The notes beneath the pieces are model-generated. The model was not told the origin of the DNA and made no database searches. It saw only the letters and a list, made by a program, of their open reading frames with translations. The position numbers and the translations under genes were made by a program. From positions 1 to 64,000 of the forward strand of contig NZ_FWYB01000011.1 of the NCBI RefSeq assembly GCF_900176505.1: 64,000 nucleotides of DNA. Direction: 5' to 3'. Origin of the DNA: Pedobacter nyackensis (GTDB lineage Bacteria > Bacteroidota > Bacteroidia > Sphingobacteriales > Sphingobacteriaceae). Shown one piece after another: positions 1 to 8,631 of the stretch. Position 1 is the first letter of the stretch; the number at the start of each line of letters is the position of its first letter.

Positions 1-333
1 CTATCAGTATGACTGAAAACGGAGAAGCTTATGAGAACCCCATAGCCGAAAGGATAAATGGGATTCTCAAAACAGAATTTAAGCTTAATCGTATTTTTCA
101 ATCCAGGAGTCAAGCGATGCATGAGGTTGCTAAAAGCATTGACTCTTATAATCATCTTCGTCCACATATGAGTTGCGATTATCTCACACCAGTAATTGCT
201 CATACTACTGAACAACCGTTAATTAAGCGGTGGAAAAACTGTAGAAAAAAGTATAATAGAACTAAAGAAAAACAATTAATTTTATAATTATTAACCCCTC
301 TCAAAACTGTAAAGTAAAACCCGTATCAGACCA
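1..333 (+). mobile_element. Right end of an IS3-family insertion sequence
   Basis: The window opens inside the transposase of an IS3-type element. After the transposase stop at 287 there are about 45 bases of non-coding DNA. The segment ending near 333 reads, on the reverse strand, TGGTCTGATACGGG, which begins with TG as IS3-family terminal repeats usually do, so the element may end there. The left end, the matching inverted repeat and any target duplication lie outside the window. The exact boundary is inferred. Confidence 0.45.
3..287 (+). CDS. IS3-family transposase OrfB, C-terminal part (5' cut by window)
   Basis: This is the last ~95 residues of a DDE integrase-type transposase. The residues ENGEAYENPIAERINGILK match the region around the catalytic glutamate of IS3-family OrfB proteins, and the NHLRPH-type stretch (here YNHLRPHMS) is the usual end of that catalytic core. 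The reading frame is open back to the window edge, with ISMTENG before the first methionine, so the true start is upstream and the ATG at 9 is internal. The basic tail (KKYNRTKEK) is normal for the family. Whether the full element is intact cannot be judged. Confidence 0.9.
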   Translation: MSMTENGEAYENPIAERINGILKTEFKLNRIFQSRSQAMHEVAKSIDSYNHLRPHMSCDYLTPVIAHTTEQPLIKRWKNCRKKYNRTKEKQLIL

Positions 334-495
334 GGTGTATAGTTTTTTTAGGACGCGACAATAAAGCCAAGTTTATATCCTTGTTTTTGCTTTAAAATTT
401 TTGCGAGTTTACTAAAATTACTTTATATTTTTCTATTCAGTATAATGGTTAACACAAAAAATGTTTAATTTCATCAAAGCATCCAAATATACCTT

Positions 496-1392
496 ATGCC
501 GGCAACAACATCTTTTATGGCTAATTCCTTCTTTAAAACTGTCTTGGAAAGCCGCTTTTCATTACTGAACACCAGGGCTAATAAAATTATTTTTACCATA
601 ATTGTTACGGTAATCAGTCTGCTTTTTATGTATACATTTGTGCCTTTTAACATCAACAGATGGTATGACGTAAGCAAACTTACCCTGTTTAAGATCTTCA
701 GTACCTTTTCCCTTGCCGGAACCCTGACACTTCTGTTTACCCAGTTTGGTTTACGTAAATGGCTAAGATTGCAGCAGCTTACTTACGGACAATATTTCTT
801 TTTTTTTATTGGAGAGATCATGATTTTAACATTTGGGATACTGGCCTGCGATTGGATTTTAGATAATCATCCGGATTTTACGCTATATAATTACCTGGAT
901 ACATTCAGTTATGTTTTATTAATTGCTATTCCTCCATATGCTATTTCTTTACTCATTTTATTTGGTGCACAACAATATACCCTGGCGCATAACCTTTCTC
1001 AGGTAGCGACCGAGCCCAGGCAGCTTTCAGATAACCTGCTTATTGGCGATGAAAATGGAAAGATCATTTTAACCCTTCATCCCAATAATATTCTGTTCTT
1101 TAAATCTGAAGATAACTATGTTGATGTTCATTATCTGTTAGGGGGAGAGGTGAAAACTGAACTGATCCGCACTACGCTAAAAAAGATTGAATCAACCTGT
1201 AATTACGCTGGATTGATTAGGGTTCACAGATCATACACCATTAATATTAGAGCGCTTTCTTCTTCCAGAAAGACCAATAAGGGATATATACTTCAGTTTG
1301 ATCCACTGCCCGATTTACAGATTCCGGTATCGGCCTCACATCAAAAAAAGTTTGAGGCATACCATCAGTCCATTCACCCCATTATAGCCTAG
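496..1392 (+). CDS. LytTR DNA-binding regulator with N-terminal membrane domain
   Basis: A 298-residue protein with about four hydrophobic segments in residues 30-165, followed by a LytTR DNA-binding domain in roughly residues 185-290 (NILFFKSEDNYVDVHY, then LIRVHRSYTINI, both typical LytTR strands). There is no receiver domain, so it is the membrane-anchored kind of LytTR protein common in Bacteroidota rather than a response regulator. It lies 88 bp upstream of the TonB receptor gene on the same strand and is a plausible regulator of the three genes that follow. Its signal is unknown. A second in-frame start lies at 517; I kept the first because it follows an A-rich leader. Confidence 0.85.
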   Translation: MPATTSFMANSFFKTVLESRFSLLNTRANKIIFTIIVTVISLLFMYTFVPFNINRWYDVSKLTLFKIFSTFSLAGTLTLLFTQFGLRKWLRLQQLTYGQYFFFFIGEIMILTFGILACDWILDNHPDFTLYNYLDTFSYVLLIAIPPYAISLLILFGAQQYTLAHNLSQVATEPRQLSDNLLIGDENGKIILTLHPNNILFFKSEDNYVDVHYLLGGEVKTELIRTTLKKIESTCNYAGLIRVHRSYTINIRALSSSRKTNKGYILQFDPLPDLQIPVSASHQKKFEAYHQSIHPIIA

Positions 1393-1480
1393 TTTCATCC
1401 CAAACAGCTGTTTGTCATCGTGTAAGGATGATTTTGTGATTTATATTGCATCAAGTAATCATAAACCAAAACCAAACACA

Positions 1481-4231
1481 ATGAAAGTAACCCGACTATT
1501 TTTATTGATTCTTTCGCTCTTTTCATTCGGCAGTTTAAATGCCCAGGTGATTAAAGGGACGATTAAGAACAGCGCCACACTAGAAGGTGCTCCGGCGGTA
1601 TCTGTTCATGTTAAAAATTCTTCGGAAGGCACTTACACAGATGATCGTGGAAGGTTTCAATTGACCATTAAAAAGAAATTTCCCCTTGTGCTGATCCTTT
1701 CCTCTATTGGTTATGAAACTAAAGAGGTTAATGTAGCAAGTAGTTCTGCCGCAGTTGAGGTGATGCTCAATCCAACTTCCATATTAGGGCAGGAAGTAGT
1801 CGTCTCCGCAAGCAGGATGGTGCAGAAGAAATTATCATCGCCGGTGACCATTGAGCAGCTTGGCAGTAAGGAAATCAGTAATTCGCCTCAGCTGAATTAT
1901 ATGGACATGATTCAGGGACTTAGAGGGGTCGATGTAACCGTGTCCAGTATTGGTTTTACCAGTATCTCTACCCGGGGATTTAACACCAGTGGTAATACGA
2001 ATTTTACCCAAATTGTTGATGGAATGGATAACCAGGCACCGGGGCTTAACTTTCCCTTAGGTTCTGCCATTAGTTTAACGCAGCTAGATGTGGATAATGT
2101 AGAGTTGCTTTCAGGTGCATCATCTGCGCTATATGGTTCCAGAGGATTAAATGGAACTATGGTGATGACAGGAAAGAATCCTTTTAAATATCAGGGCTTA
2201 AGCGTATTGGTTACCCAGGGTGTGAACCACGTTAAAAATAGCAGAGATTATGATCCGGTAAGCGCTTCGCCCTATTACGATTGGACAATCCGATATGCTA
2301 AAAAGATCAATGAGAAACTGGCCTTTAAAGTTAATGGGCAATATACACGGGCAAACGATTGGGTAGCCACGGATAGTGCCAATAAAAATGGTCCTGGAAC
2401 AAGATTTACAGACCCAAATTATAACGGGGCGAATTTTTATGGAGGAGCTACCAGTGTTGACATCAATCCGTTTTTGCAAGGGGCACTTGCAGGTGATCCA
2501 TCACTCGCTCCACTTATTGACCCATTGCTTGTGAAGCCGAATTATGTTGCCAGAACAGGTTATCCTGAGTATGGTTATCTGGATAATAAAGCCCAGTTGC
2601 TTAAAGTAAATGCCGAATTAAGGTATAAGATCAATTCCAGGCTGGAAGCGATAGTATCAGGAACCTATGGTACCGGGAATATTGTATATACTAATGATAC
2701 CCGATATCAGATTAAAGACTTTAAGGTTGGTCAGTATAGAGCGGAGGTGAGGAGTGAAAACTGGTTTGTACGGGCTTATACGACTTCAGAAAATTCGGGT
2801 AGAACGATCATTGCCGGACCTACGGCTCAGTTGATTAATGAAGGCTGGAAAACTAGTTATGATGGTAATGTGGGCGGCTGGTATCCGGAATATACCGGTG
2901 CTTTGCTTGCTTCGCTTGCAGGAGGAGCTCCCCTAAATGAAGCCCATTTAGCTGCCCGGGCTTTTGCTGATCAGGGACGTGCCGAACTGGGCTCCCCGGA
3001 GTTTAATGCATTAAAAGAGAAAATCTCTAATACGCCTATCTCTGAGGGTGGTACTTTATTCCTTGATCGTAGTAAATTATACAATGCTGAAGCACAATAT
3101 AACTTTACAGATCTGGTGAAGTTTATGAGTGTGATTGGTGGCGTGAACTGGCGTTTATACAGTTTAAACAGTAAAAACACTTTATTCCCCGACAAAGGCA
3201 AGCCTATCAATGTAAAGGAGTATAGTGCCTATGTTCAGCTGGCAAAAAAAGTGGCGGCAGACCAATTAAGTTTGAGTACTTCTTTCAGGTATGATAAGAA
3301 TACTTTGTTTGCCTCACCTAAAGTGACTTCAAGAGCTTCAGCGGTATACGAATTCATTAAAGAGAATTTTATCCGCTTTTCTTACCAAAATGCTTATAGC
3401 TTCCCTTCAAATATTCAGGCTTTGCAAAATACGCTTAATGGGACTAACAGCTATTCTTCAGGCGGATCTTCTTTATTGCTAAATGACAATTATCAATTTA
3501 ATAAATATCCACCATATACGCTGGAAAGTGTGAGTGACTTTCAGGACTCTGGTAATGCTTCTGATTTAAAAAGGTTCGAATACAATGATATTAAACCACA
3601 ATCGGTAAATGCCTTTGAATTGGGGTACGCAGCATTAATTGGAAAGCGTGTTATGTTTGATGTGCTGGGGTATTACTCTACCTGGAAGAACTTTATTGGC
3701 TACGCGAATGTTGCAAATACACCAGGGACCGATGATGTAAACGCATTTAAAGATCACAATACCTATGTGCAATATAACATCGCCTTTAATGGCGGACAAA
3801 GTGTAAATACTTATGGTTATGCCGCAAGTGTTAGTGTCGACTTGTCGCACAACTTTATGGCTAAGGTTAATTACTACTCGGACCACATCAAGAACAAAAA
3901 CAACAGTCAGGTGAATAACTTTAATACGCCGGACTATCACGTTAATGTGGATTTTGGTAACAGTGGTTTCGGGAAGAAACAACAGTGGTCATTCGGAACC
4001 ACCCTGCGTTATAAACCAGGTTATTTCTATGTTGTCTCAGGTGGTTTAGCTGAAGGGCAAGTACCTAGCTCGGCTGTTATAGATGCTCAGGTAAGTTATA
4101 AACTTATTAAGGCGCGCTCAGGAATTAGGTTGGGCGCCACAAATATAACCAACAGATACTATTCAACAGGGATTGCCAACCCAAATATTGGCGCTGTATA
4201 CTATGTAACTTATGCCTATAACATTCTTTAA
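1481..4231 (+). CDS. TonB-dependent outer membrane receptor
   Basis: A 916-residue receptor. The ATG at 1481 is preferred over an earlier start at 1412 because it begins directly with a signal peptide (MKVTRLFLLILSLFSFG... ending near LNAQ). Residues ~23-110 form a carboxypeptidase-like regulatory domain (TDDRGRFQLTI, SSIGYETKEV), ~125-240 the plug (IVDGMDNQAPG, ASSALYGSRGLNG), and the rest a 22-strand barrel. The last residue is Leu, not the usual aromatic. The substrate cannot be read from the sequence. Only one base separates its stop from the next gene, so it is translated as a unit with the beta-helix lipoprotein and the cytochrome. Confidence 0.9.
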   Translation: MKVTRLFLLILSLFSFGSLNAQVIKGTIKNSATLEGAPAVSVHVKNSSEGTYTDDRGRFQLTIKKKFPLVLILSSIGYETKEVNVASSSAAVEVMLNPTSILGQEVVVSASRMVQKKLSSPVTIEQLGSKEISNSPQLNYMDMIQGLRGVDVTVSSIGFTSISTRGFNTSGNTNFTQIVDGMDNQAPGLNFPLGSAISLTQLDVDNVELLSGASSALYGSRGLNGTMVMTGKNPFKYQGLSVLVTQGVNHVKNSRDYDPVSASPYYDWTIRYAKKINEKLAFKVNGQYTRANDWVATDSANKNGPGTRFTDPNYNGANFYGGATSVDINPFLQGALAGDPSLAPLIDPLLVKPNYVARTGYPEYGYLDNKAQLLKVNAELRYKINSRLEAIVSGTYGTGNIVYTNDTRYQIKDFKVGQYRAEVRSENWFVRAYTTSENSGRTIIAGPTAQLINEGWKTSYDGNVGGWYPEYTGALLASLAGGAPLNEAHLAARAFADQGRAELGSPEFNALKEKISNTPISEGGTLFLDRSKLYNAEAQYNFTDLVKFMSVIGGVNWRLYSLNSKNTLFPDKGKPINVKEYSAYVQLAKKVAADQLSLSTSFRYDKNTLFASPKVTSRASAVYEFIKENFIRFSYQNAYSFPSNIQALQNTLNGTNSYSSGGSSLLLNDNYQFNKYPPYTLESVSDFQDSGNASDLKRFEYNDIKPQSVNAFELGYAALIGKRVMFDVLGYYSTWKNFIGYANVANTPGTDDVNAFKDHNTYVQYNIAFNGGQSVNTYGYAASVSVDLSHNFMAKVNYYSDHIKNKNNSQVNNFNTPDYHVNVDFGNSGFGKKQQWSFGTTLRYKPGYFYVVSGGLAEGQVPSSAVIDAQVSYKLIKARSGIRLGATNITNRYYSTGIANPNIGAVYYVTYAYNIL

Positions 4232-4232
4232 C

Positions 4233-5516
4233 ATGAAATCAATATCTTCATTATTAATCATCTTTGTTGTTGCTGCCTCCCTTTCCTCTTGTGTGGGGAA
4301 TAGGTCTTTGAAAGAAGGAAGCTATAAAACTACCTTAACCTTTAAGCCTGGAGAAGAGCAGAAAATTGCTGAAGCCTTTTTATCCTTAAAAGACAGCACG
4401 CAGATTATATTAAAACAAGGCACTTATAAATTCGATAACTTAAGTATTGCTCAGGTAAATCACATTCTGATCCAGGGCGAGGGCTACGATAAAACCATTC
4501 TTGATTTTAAAGAACAAAGTCAGGGCGGGGAAGGCATCAGGGTAACCGATGTTAAAGGTTTTACTATCGACGGGATGATGATTCGCGATTCAAAAGGCGA
4601 TTTGCTGAAGATCAATAAAAGCCGTGATGTAACAGTAACCAATCTGCATGCGGTTTGGAGTAAGGCTGATTCAACCAGTGGAGGCTACGCCATTTATCCG
4701 GTGATGTGTAAAAATGTCTTGATAGAAAACTGTTATACCGAAGGATCTTCGGATGCAGGTATTTATGTGGGGCAGACGGATAGTGCTATTGTAAGAAAGT
4801 GTAAAGCGGCTAAAAATGTTGCGGGTTGTGAAATTGAAAATACTTCCAATGCTCAGGTGTACGACAATGAATTTTATAACAATACAGCGGGTTTTCTGAT
4901 TTTCGATCTGCCGGATCTTTCTAAGAAAGGGGGGCATGTTAAGGCTTATAATAATTACATCCACGATAATAATTTCAGGAATTTTGCAAAGGCAGGTAGT
5001 TTTGGAACCTCCTGGGGTGTAGGTAATGCATCGCCTGGTAGTGGTGTTATTATATTAGCAGCCTCGGATATTGAAATTTATAATAACCGGATCATTAATA
5101 ACAACAGTTCGGCAATTACGATTGCTTCTGGCTTTGCGGTTGATGATAAAGCCGCAGAAAAAATAAATGCCAATTATTCGCCAATTTCTAAAAACATCAA
5201 GATTCACGATAATACGATAGAAATGGGAACTGCATTTCCTGAGCCGGCTTATGAACATCGTATTGGTAAAATCCTGGTGGCCGTTGAGCAGCAATTGAAC
5301 GCCAGCGATCCTTCGAGGAAAAATAAGCGTATTCCTTTTATTATGTATGATGGTATCTCCAACAATATATTAACAAAAGGAACCGGGGTTAATCCTGATG
5401 GTATTTGCATTAAGCAGACGGGAGATAACCTGTTTGTAAACGCCGACTTTTTAAACATCAGTAACCCTAAAAACTGGAAACCTAATACCGACATCACTCC
5501 TTATCTCTGCAAGTAA
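4233..5516 (+). CDS. Parallel beta-helix lipoprotein (TIGR03805-like)
   Basis: A 427-residue protein starting at 4233, just after the receptor stop; an upstream ATG at 4212 overlaps the receptor and would spoil the signal sequence. The N-terminus (MKSISSLLIIFVVAASLSSC) ends in a lipobox cysteine. The body is a right-handed beta-helix: repeated short strands with N- and G-rich turns such as VLIENCYTEGSSDAGIYVG and EIYNNRIINNNSSAI. Proteins of this kind occur in pairs with the HNE_0200/SO2930-type cytochrome (TIGR03806), as here, and the function of the pair is unknown. NosD-like copper-related or polysaccharide-binding roles are possible but not shown. Confidence 0.82.
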   Translation: MKSISSLLIIFVVAASLSSCVGNRSLKEGSYKTTLTFKPGEEQKIAEAFLSLKDSTQIILKQGTYKFDNLSIAQVNHILIQGEGYDKTILDFKEQSQGGEGIRVTDVKGFTIDGMMIRDSKGDLLKINKSRDVTVTNLHAVWSKADSTSGGYAIYPVMCKNVLIENCYTEGSSDAGIYVGQTDSAIVRKCKAAKNVAGCEIENTSNAQVYDNEFYNNTAGFLIFDLPDLSKKGGHVKAYNNYIHDNNFRNFAKAGSFGTSWGVGNASPGSGVIILAASDIEIYNNRIINNNSSAITIASGFAVDDKAAEKINANYSPISKNIKIHDNTIEMGTAFPEPAYEHRIGKILVAVEQQLNASDPSRKNKRIPFIMYDGISNNILTKGTGVNPDGICIKQTGDNLFVNADFLNISNPKNWKPNTDITPYLCK

Positions 5517-5527
5517 ACTTAGTATAA

Positions 5528-6595
5528 ATGCGCACAACTTATATTTTAGGAATTCTTCTTTTTTTCTGCATCTCAGCTTCCCTGATCGGTGGTCAGGGTT
5601 GCAAAAACAAATCTGGTCAAAGTGGCCACGACAATGCTTTTGTGTTTAAGGAAAAGCTGTCTGATTATGGCTTTTTCAAAAATAAGCTGAATAAATTGGA
5701 AGCCAGGGAAGGTGTTTTGCCTTATGACATCAGCACCGCGTTGTTTACAGATTATGCCATCAAAGATCGTTTCATCGTATTGCCTGAAGGGTTAGCAATG
5801 AATTATACCAATGAGGGAGCGCTTGATTTTCCTGAAGGAACGATCATCATTAAGAACTTTGCTTATACCAATGTGAATCACGAAAAGATCATGATCGAAA
5901 CCCGATTGCTGGTTAAAGATCCGGGGGATAAAAACTGGAAGGTGATGGATTATTTATGGAATAAGGAACAGACGGAGGCTGTCAAGCACATCACAGGAGC
6001 GAAGATTCCAATTGAATTGCTTGATAATAATGGGAATAAGCTATTGACTAATTATCAGGTACCTAATACGAACGACTGCAAGCGTTGTCACATTAAAGAT
6101 GATGCTTTGATTCCGATTGGACCGAAGGCAAGAAACCTTAATGTTGTTGTTAGGGGACAAAGCACTAATCAGCTTAAAGCCTGGGCTGCGAAAGGAGTAT
6201 TAAAGGGCTTACCAGAAGGGGGAGGAGTACCACAGCTGCCTGACTGGGCGGATGCAAAACGTTTTAGTCTGGAGCAGCGGGCCAGGGCATACCTTGATAT
6301 CAATTGTGCGCATTGCCATACTAAGGGAGGCGATGCTTATAATACAGGTTTATTTTTAGAGTATGAACAAACGAATCCTAATCATCTGGGTATTAAAAAA
6401 GCACCTGTATCTGCCGGAGGAGGTGCTGGGGGATTAGATTATGATATTATACCAGGGGATGCTGAACATTCTATTTTGGCCTATAGGATGAATAGCACAG
6501 AGCCCGGTACAGCAATGCCTGAGCTGGCAAGGACATTGCCACATAAAGAAGGAATCCAATTAATCCGGGATTGGATAAACAGTATGGCGAAGTAA
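5528..6595 (+). CDS. SO2930/HNE_0200-family diheme c-type cytochrome
   Basis: A 355-residue exported protein with a hydrophobic N-terminus and a cysteine near residue 25 that may be lipidated, although the lipobox is poor. Two heme c sites are present, CKRCH (residues 184-188) and CAHCH (260-264), with later methionines (for example TAMPEL) that could be axial ligands. The architecture matches the family paired with beta-helix proteins. It starts 11 bases after the beta-helix gene and closes the operon. The likely role is periplasmic or outer-membrane electron transfer linked to whatever the receptor imports; this is inference. Its stop codon lies in the loop of the terminator hairpin. Confidence 0.85.
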   Translation: MRTTYILGILLFFCISASLIGGQGCKNKSGQSGHDNAFVFKEKLSDYGFFKNKLNKLEAREGVLPYDISTALFTDYAIKDRFIVLPEGLAMNYTNEGALDFPEGTIIIKNFAYTNVNHEKIMIETRLLVKDPGDKNWKVMDYLWNKEQTEAVKHITGAKIPIELLDNNGNKLLTNYQVPNTNDCKRCHIKDDALIPIGPKARNLNVVVRGQSTNQLKAWAAKGVLKGLPEGGGVPQLPDWADAKRFSLEQRARAYLDINCAHCHTKGGDAYNTGLFLEYEQTNPNHLGIKKAPVSAGGGAGGLDYDIIPGDAEHSILAYRMNSTEPGTAMPELARTLPHKEGIQLIRDWINSMAK

Positions 6596-6616
6596 TTCTT
6601 CGCTTTACTTTTTTAT
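6587..6616 (+). terminator. Terminator of the receptor/beta-helix/cytochrome operon
   Basis: Six-base stem GCGAAG / CTTCGC at 6587-6592 and 6598-6603 with a five-base loop that contains the TAA stop, followed by a T-rich run. The stem is short, so it may be leaky. It also lies at the 3' end of the convergent purN. Confidence 0.55.
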
Positions 6617-7183
6617 TTTTTTCAGGAGAGTCTCCACAATTCGAGGGTAATGCAGGTGTTCCAGTTGTTGCCCTTTGAATTTGACCATCTCCAGATTATC
6701 GCCTTTGTCGATGCGGTACTTAGCCTGGTAAATGTATTCTCCTTCATCGTAATTTTCATCTACATAATGTATGGTAATGCCTCCTTCGGCTTCTCCAGCT
6801 TCCATTACGGCATTGTGAACATTGTCGCCATACATACCTTTTCCACCAAACTTAGGTAAAATAGCAGGATGAATATTGACAATACGACCTGGGTATTCGA
6901 CAATGAGATTTTTGGGAATCAACCACAAGAAGCCGGCAAGCACAATCAGATCAATCTCCAGATTTTTTAAAAGATCGATGATGTTGTCTGTCTGATAAAA
7001 TTCATGTCTGTCGAACACATGAGAAGGGATTTCGAAATTATCTGCCCGTTGTAAAACGTAAGCATCAGGATTATTGGTTAGCACCAAAGCGATTTCGACT
7101 TCTGTGCTCTTTTTAAAGTGCTCCATTATTTTTTGAGCATTTGATCCTGATCCTGAGGCAAATATGGCGATGCGCTTCTTCAT
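6605..7183 (-). CDS. purN: Phosphoribosylglycinamide formyltransferase
   Basis: Transfers a formyl group from 10-formyltetrahydrofolate to GAR in purine synthesis. The 192-residue protein begins MKKRIAIFASGSGSN, the usual nucleotide-binding start. The catalytic Asn and His are in NIHPAILP and the catalytic Asp in NYDEGEYI. I chose the ATG at 7183. A TTG 30 bases upstream lies within the likely promoter element, so it cannot be the start. The length fits the family (about 190-210). It is a single gene convergent with the cytochrome operon. Confidence 0.93.
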   Translation of the reverse strand: MKKRIAIFASGSGSNAQKIMEHFKKSTEVEIALVLTNNPDAYVLQRADNFEIPSHVFDRHEFYQTDNIIDLLKNLEIDLIVLAGFLWLIPKNLIVEYPGRIVNIHPAILPKFGGKGMYGDNVHNAVMEAGEAEGGITIHYVDENYDEGEYIYQAKYRIDKGDNLEMVKFKGQQLEHLHYPRIVETLLKKIKK

Positions 7184-7210
7184 GAGGTTTCCGTTGGGTT
7201 TATTTGAGGT

Positions 7211-7218
7211 CAAAGATA
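7211..7218 (-). promoter_or_regulatory. Probable -7 element of purN
   Basis: Reverse-strand TATCTTTG matches TAnnTTTG. The expected transcript start is about 20 bases before the ATG at 7183. The -33 TTTG partner is weak (only TTG-like). Confidence 0.5.
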
Positions 7219-7334
7219 AAAAATAATAACTATCAAGTGTAATTGTTCAGGCTTTGTAAAAAATGGTAAGGAGGAGAGAACATTTTGTGTTAAATGAAGT
7301 TATATTATTTAAACCTTATAAAAATAGCTTAATT

Positions 7335-8075
7335 ATGGAATCAAATACCCGAAGGGATTTTATTAAGAATACTTTGACTGCTTCATTGGCGATTGCTATT
7401 GGAACCCCGATTTTATTGGGTGGAGAGGCCGCAATGGCCGCTGCAGTAACTGATGAAAAAGGTTCAGGTCTTGCTCCCTTGAAGTTTACGCAATTCCCTT
7501 TGAAATATACCTATAGTGCTATGGAGCCATACATTGATGCGCTTACCATGGAAATCCACTATACCAAGCATCATACCGCTTATATTAAAAATGTAAATGA
7601 CGCTATTGCTGCCGAGAATATTCCTTATTCAACAATGAAGGAGTTTTTCGACAATGCCTCAAAGCTTTCGGCTAAGGCACGCAACAATGGTGGAGGTGCC
7701 TGGAACCACAATTTCTTTTTTGAGACTTTAAAGCACGGTCCTTCAGGCGGACCTCAAGGGAAATTAAAAGAAGGTATCGTTAAGGCATTTGGTTCGGTAG
7801 ATAAATTTAAGGAGCTGTTCTCGGCTGCCGCGGCATCGCGCTTTGGCTCGGGCTGGGCATGGTTGGTGAATGATAAGGGGACTTTAAAGATCACCTCGAC
7901 TGCCAACCAGGATAACCCTTTATTTGATAACGCCGAAATAAAGGGAGTGCCTTTGTTGGGACTGGATGTGTGGGAGCATGCTTATTATCTTAAATATCAG
8001 AATAAGCGGGCAGACTATATTGCCAATTGGTGGAATGTGGTGGATTGGGATGTGGTGGGCAAAAGGTTAGCATAG
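7335..8075 (+). CDS. Fe/Mn superoxide dismutase with Tat signal
   Basis: Converts superoxide to hydrogen peroxide and oxygen. The 246-residue form starting at 7335 opens with a twin-arginine signal (NTRRDFIKNT then a hydrophobic stretch to ~AMAA), so it is probably exported folded, with its metal, to the periplasm; a start at 7263 would bury this signal. Metal ligands are visible: His in MEIHYTKHH, His in WNHNFFF, and Asp/His in DVWEHAYYLKY. Fe versus Mn cannot be decided by eye. No cytoplasmic paralogue is in the window. It is a single gene, followed by the rpsT promoters. Confidence 0.93.
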   Translation: MESNTRRDFIKNTLTASLAIAIGTPILLGGEAAMAAAVTDEKGSGLAPLKFTQFPLKYTYSAMEPYIDALTMEIHYTKHHTAYIKNVNDAIAAENIPYSTMKEFFDNASKLSAKARNNGGGAWNHNFFFETLKHGPSGGPQGKLKEGIVKAFGSVDKFKELFSAAAASRFGSGWAWLVNDKGTLKITSTANQDNPLFDNAEIKGVPLLGLDVWEHAYYLKYQNKRADYIANWWNVVDWDVVGKRLA

Positions 8076-8114
8076 GAGCCCGGTAAGCGAGGAAGCAATA
8101 AACCTTTCTTTAGA

Positions 8115-8148
8115 TTTGAGTTTAAAACCAGCAGAAATTATACCTTTG
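8115..8148 (+). promoter_or_regulatory. Upstream promoter before rpsT
   Basis: TTTG at 8115-8118, 22 bases, then TACCTTTG at 8141-8148, an exact fit to the Bacteroidota consensus TTTG/TAnnTTTG. It would start transcription near 8155, about 140 bases before rpsT. Confidence 0.7.
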
Positions 8149-8200
8149 TCTGAAATAATTGGACAAAAAGCAATTATGTAAAAAATATTTGCATAATGCT

Positions 8201-8232
8201 TTTGTAATTTAAAAACATTAGTTCTATATTTG
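8201..8232 (+). promoter_or_regulatory. Proximal rpsT promoter
   Basis: TTTG at 8201-8204, 20 bases, then TATATTTG at 8225-8232. The fit is exact and gives a leader of about 60 bases. Confidence 0.8.
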
Positions 8233-8296
8233 CAGTCCGAAAAAAGAAAGAAAAACAGAGCATTGCTCTAACTATAAAATACTTTAATAACAAAAA

Positions 8297-8551
8297 ATGG
8301 CAAATCATAAATCTTCATTAAAAAGAATTAGAGCAAACGCAACTAAACGTTTACGTAACAGATATCAGGCAAAAACAACACGTACGTTTATCAAAAGATT
8401 GCGTGCTGCTGAAGATAAAAAAACTGGATTAGAATTACTTCCTAAAGTAGTTTCTATGCTAGATCGTTTAGCCAAAAAGAATGTTATCCATAAAAACAAA
8501 GCAGCTAACAACAAATCTAAGTTGACTAAATTTGTTAATGGCTTAAAATAA
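8297..8551 (+). CDS. rpsT: 30S ribosomal protein S20
   Basis: An 84-residue, very basic protein beginning MANHKSSLKRIRANATKRLRN, the standard start of S20. It binds 16S rRNA early in 30S assembly. It has two good promoters upstream and its own terminator just downstream, so it is monocistronic. No Shine-Dalgarno is present; the leader is A-rich. Confidence 0.97.
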   Translation: MANHKSSLKRIRANATKRLRNRYQAKTTRTFIKRLRAAEDKKTGLELLPKVVSMLDRLAKKNVIHKNKAANNKSKLTKFVNGLK

Positions 8552-8572
8552 ACATAGCTTTACAATATTATA

Positions 8573-8607
8573 AACGGGATGTGCTAACGCATATCCCGTT
8601 TTTTTTT
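8573..8607 (+). terminator. rpsT terminator
   Basis: Eleven-pair stem (one G-T) formed by AACGGGATGTG and CGCATATCCCGTT-type complement at 8573-8600, then a run of T. The hairpin sits 20 bases after the rpsT stop. Confidence 0.85.
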
Positions 8608-8631
8608 GTTCAAAAATTTGAACTTGTAAAG

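Noticed and set aside
7269..7274. AGGAGG upstream of the superoxide dismutase
   Set aside because: It is over 60 bases from the chosen ATG, and the closest possible start (GTG at 7287) would add residues ahead of the Tat signal.
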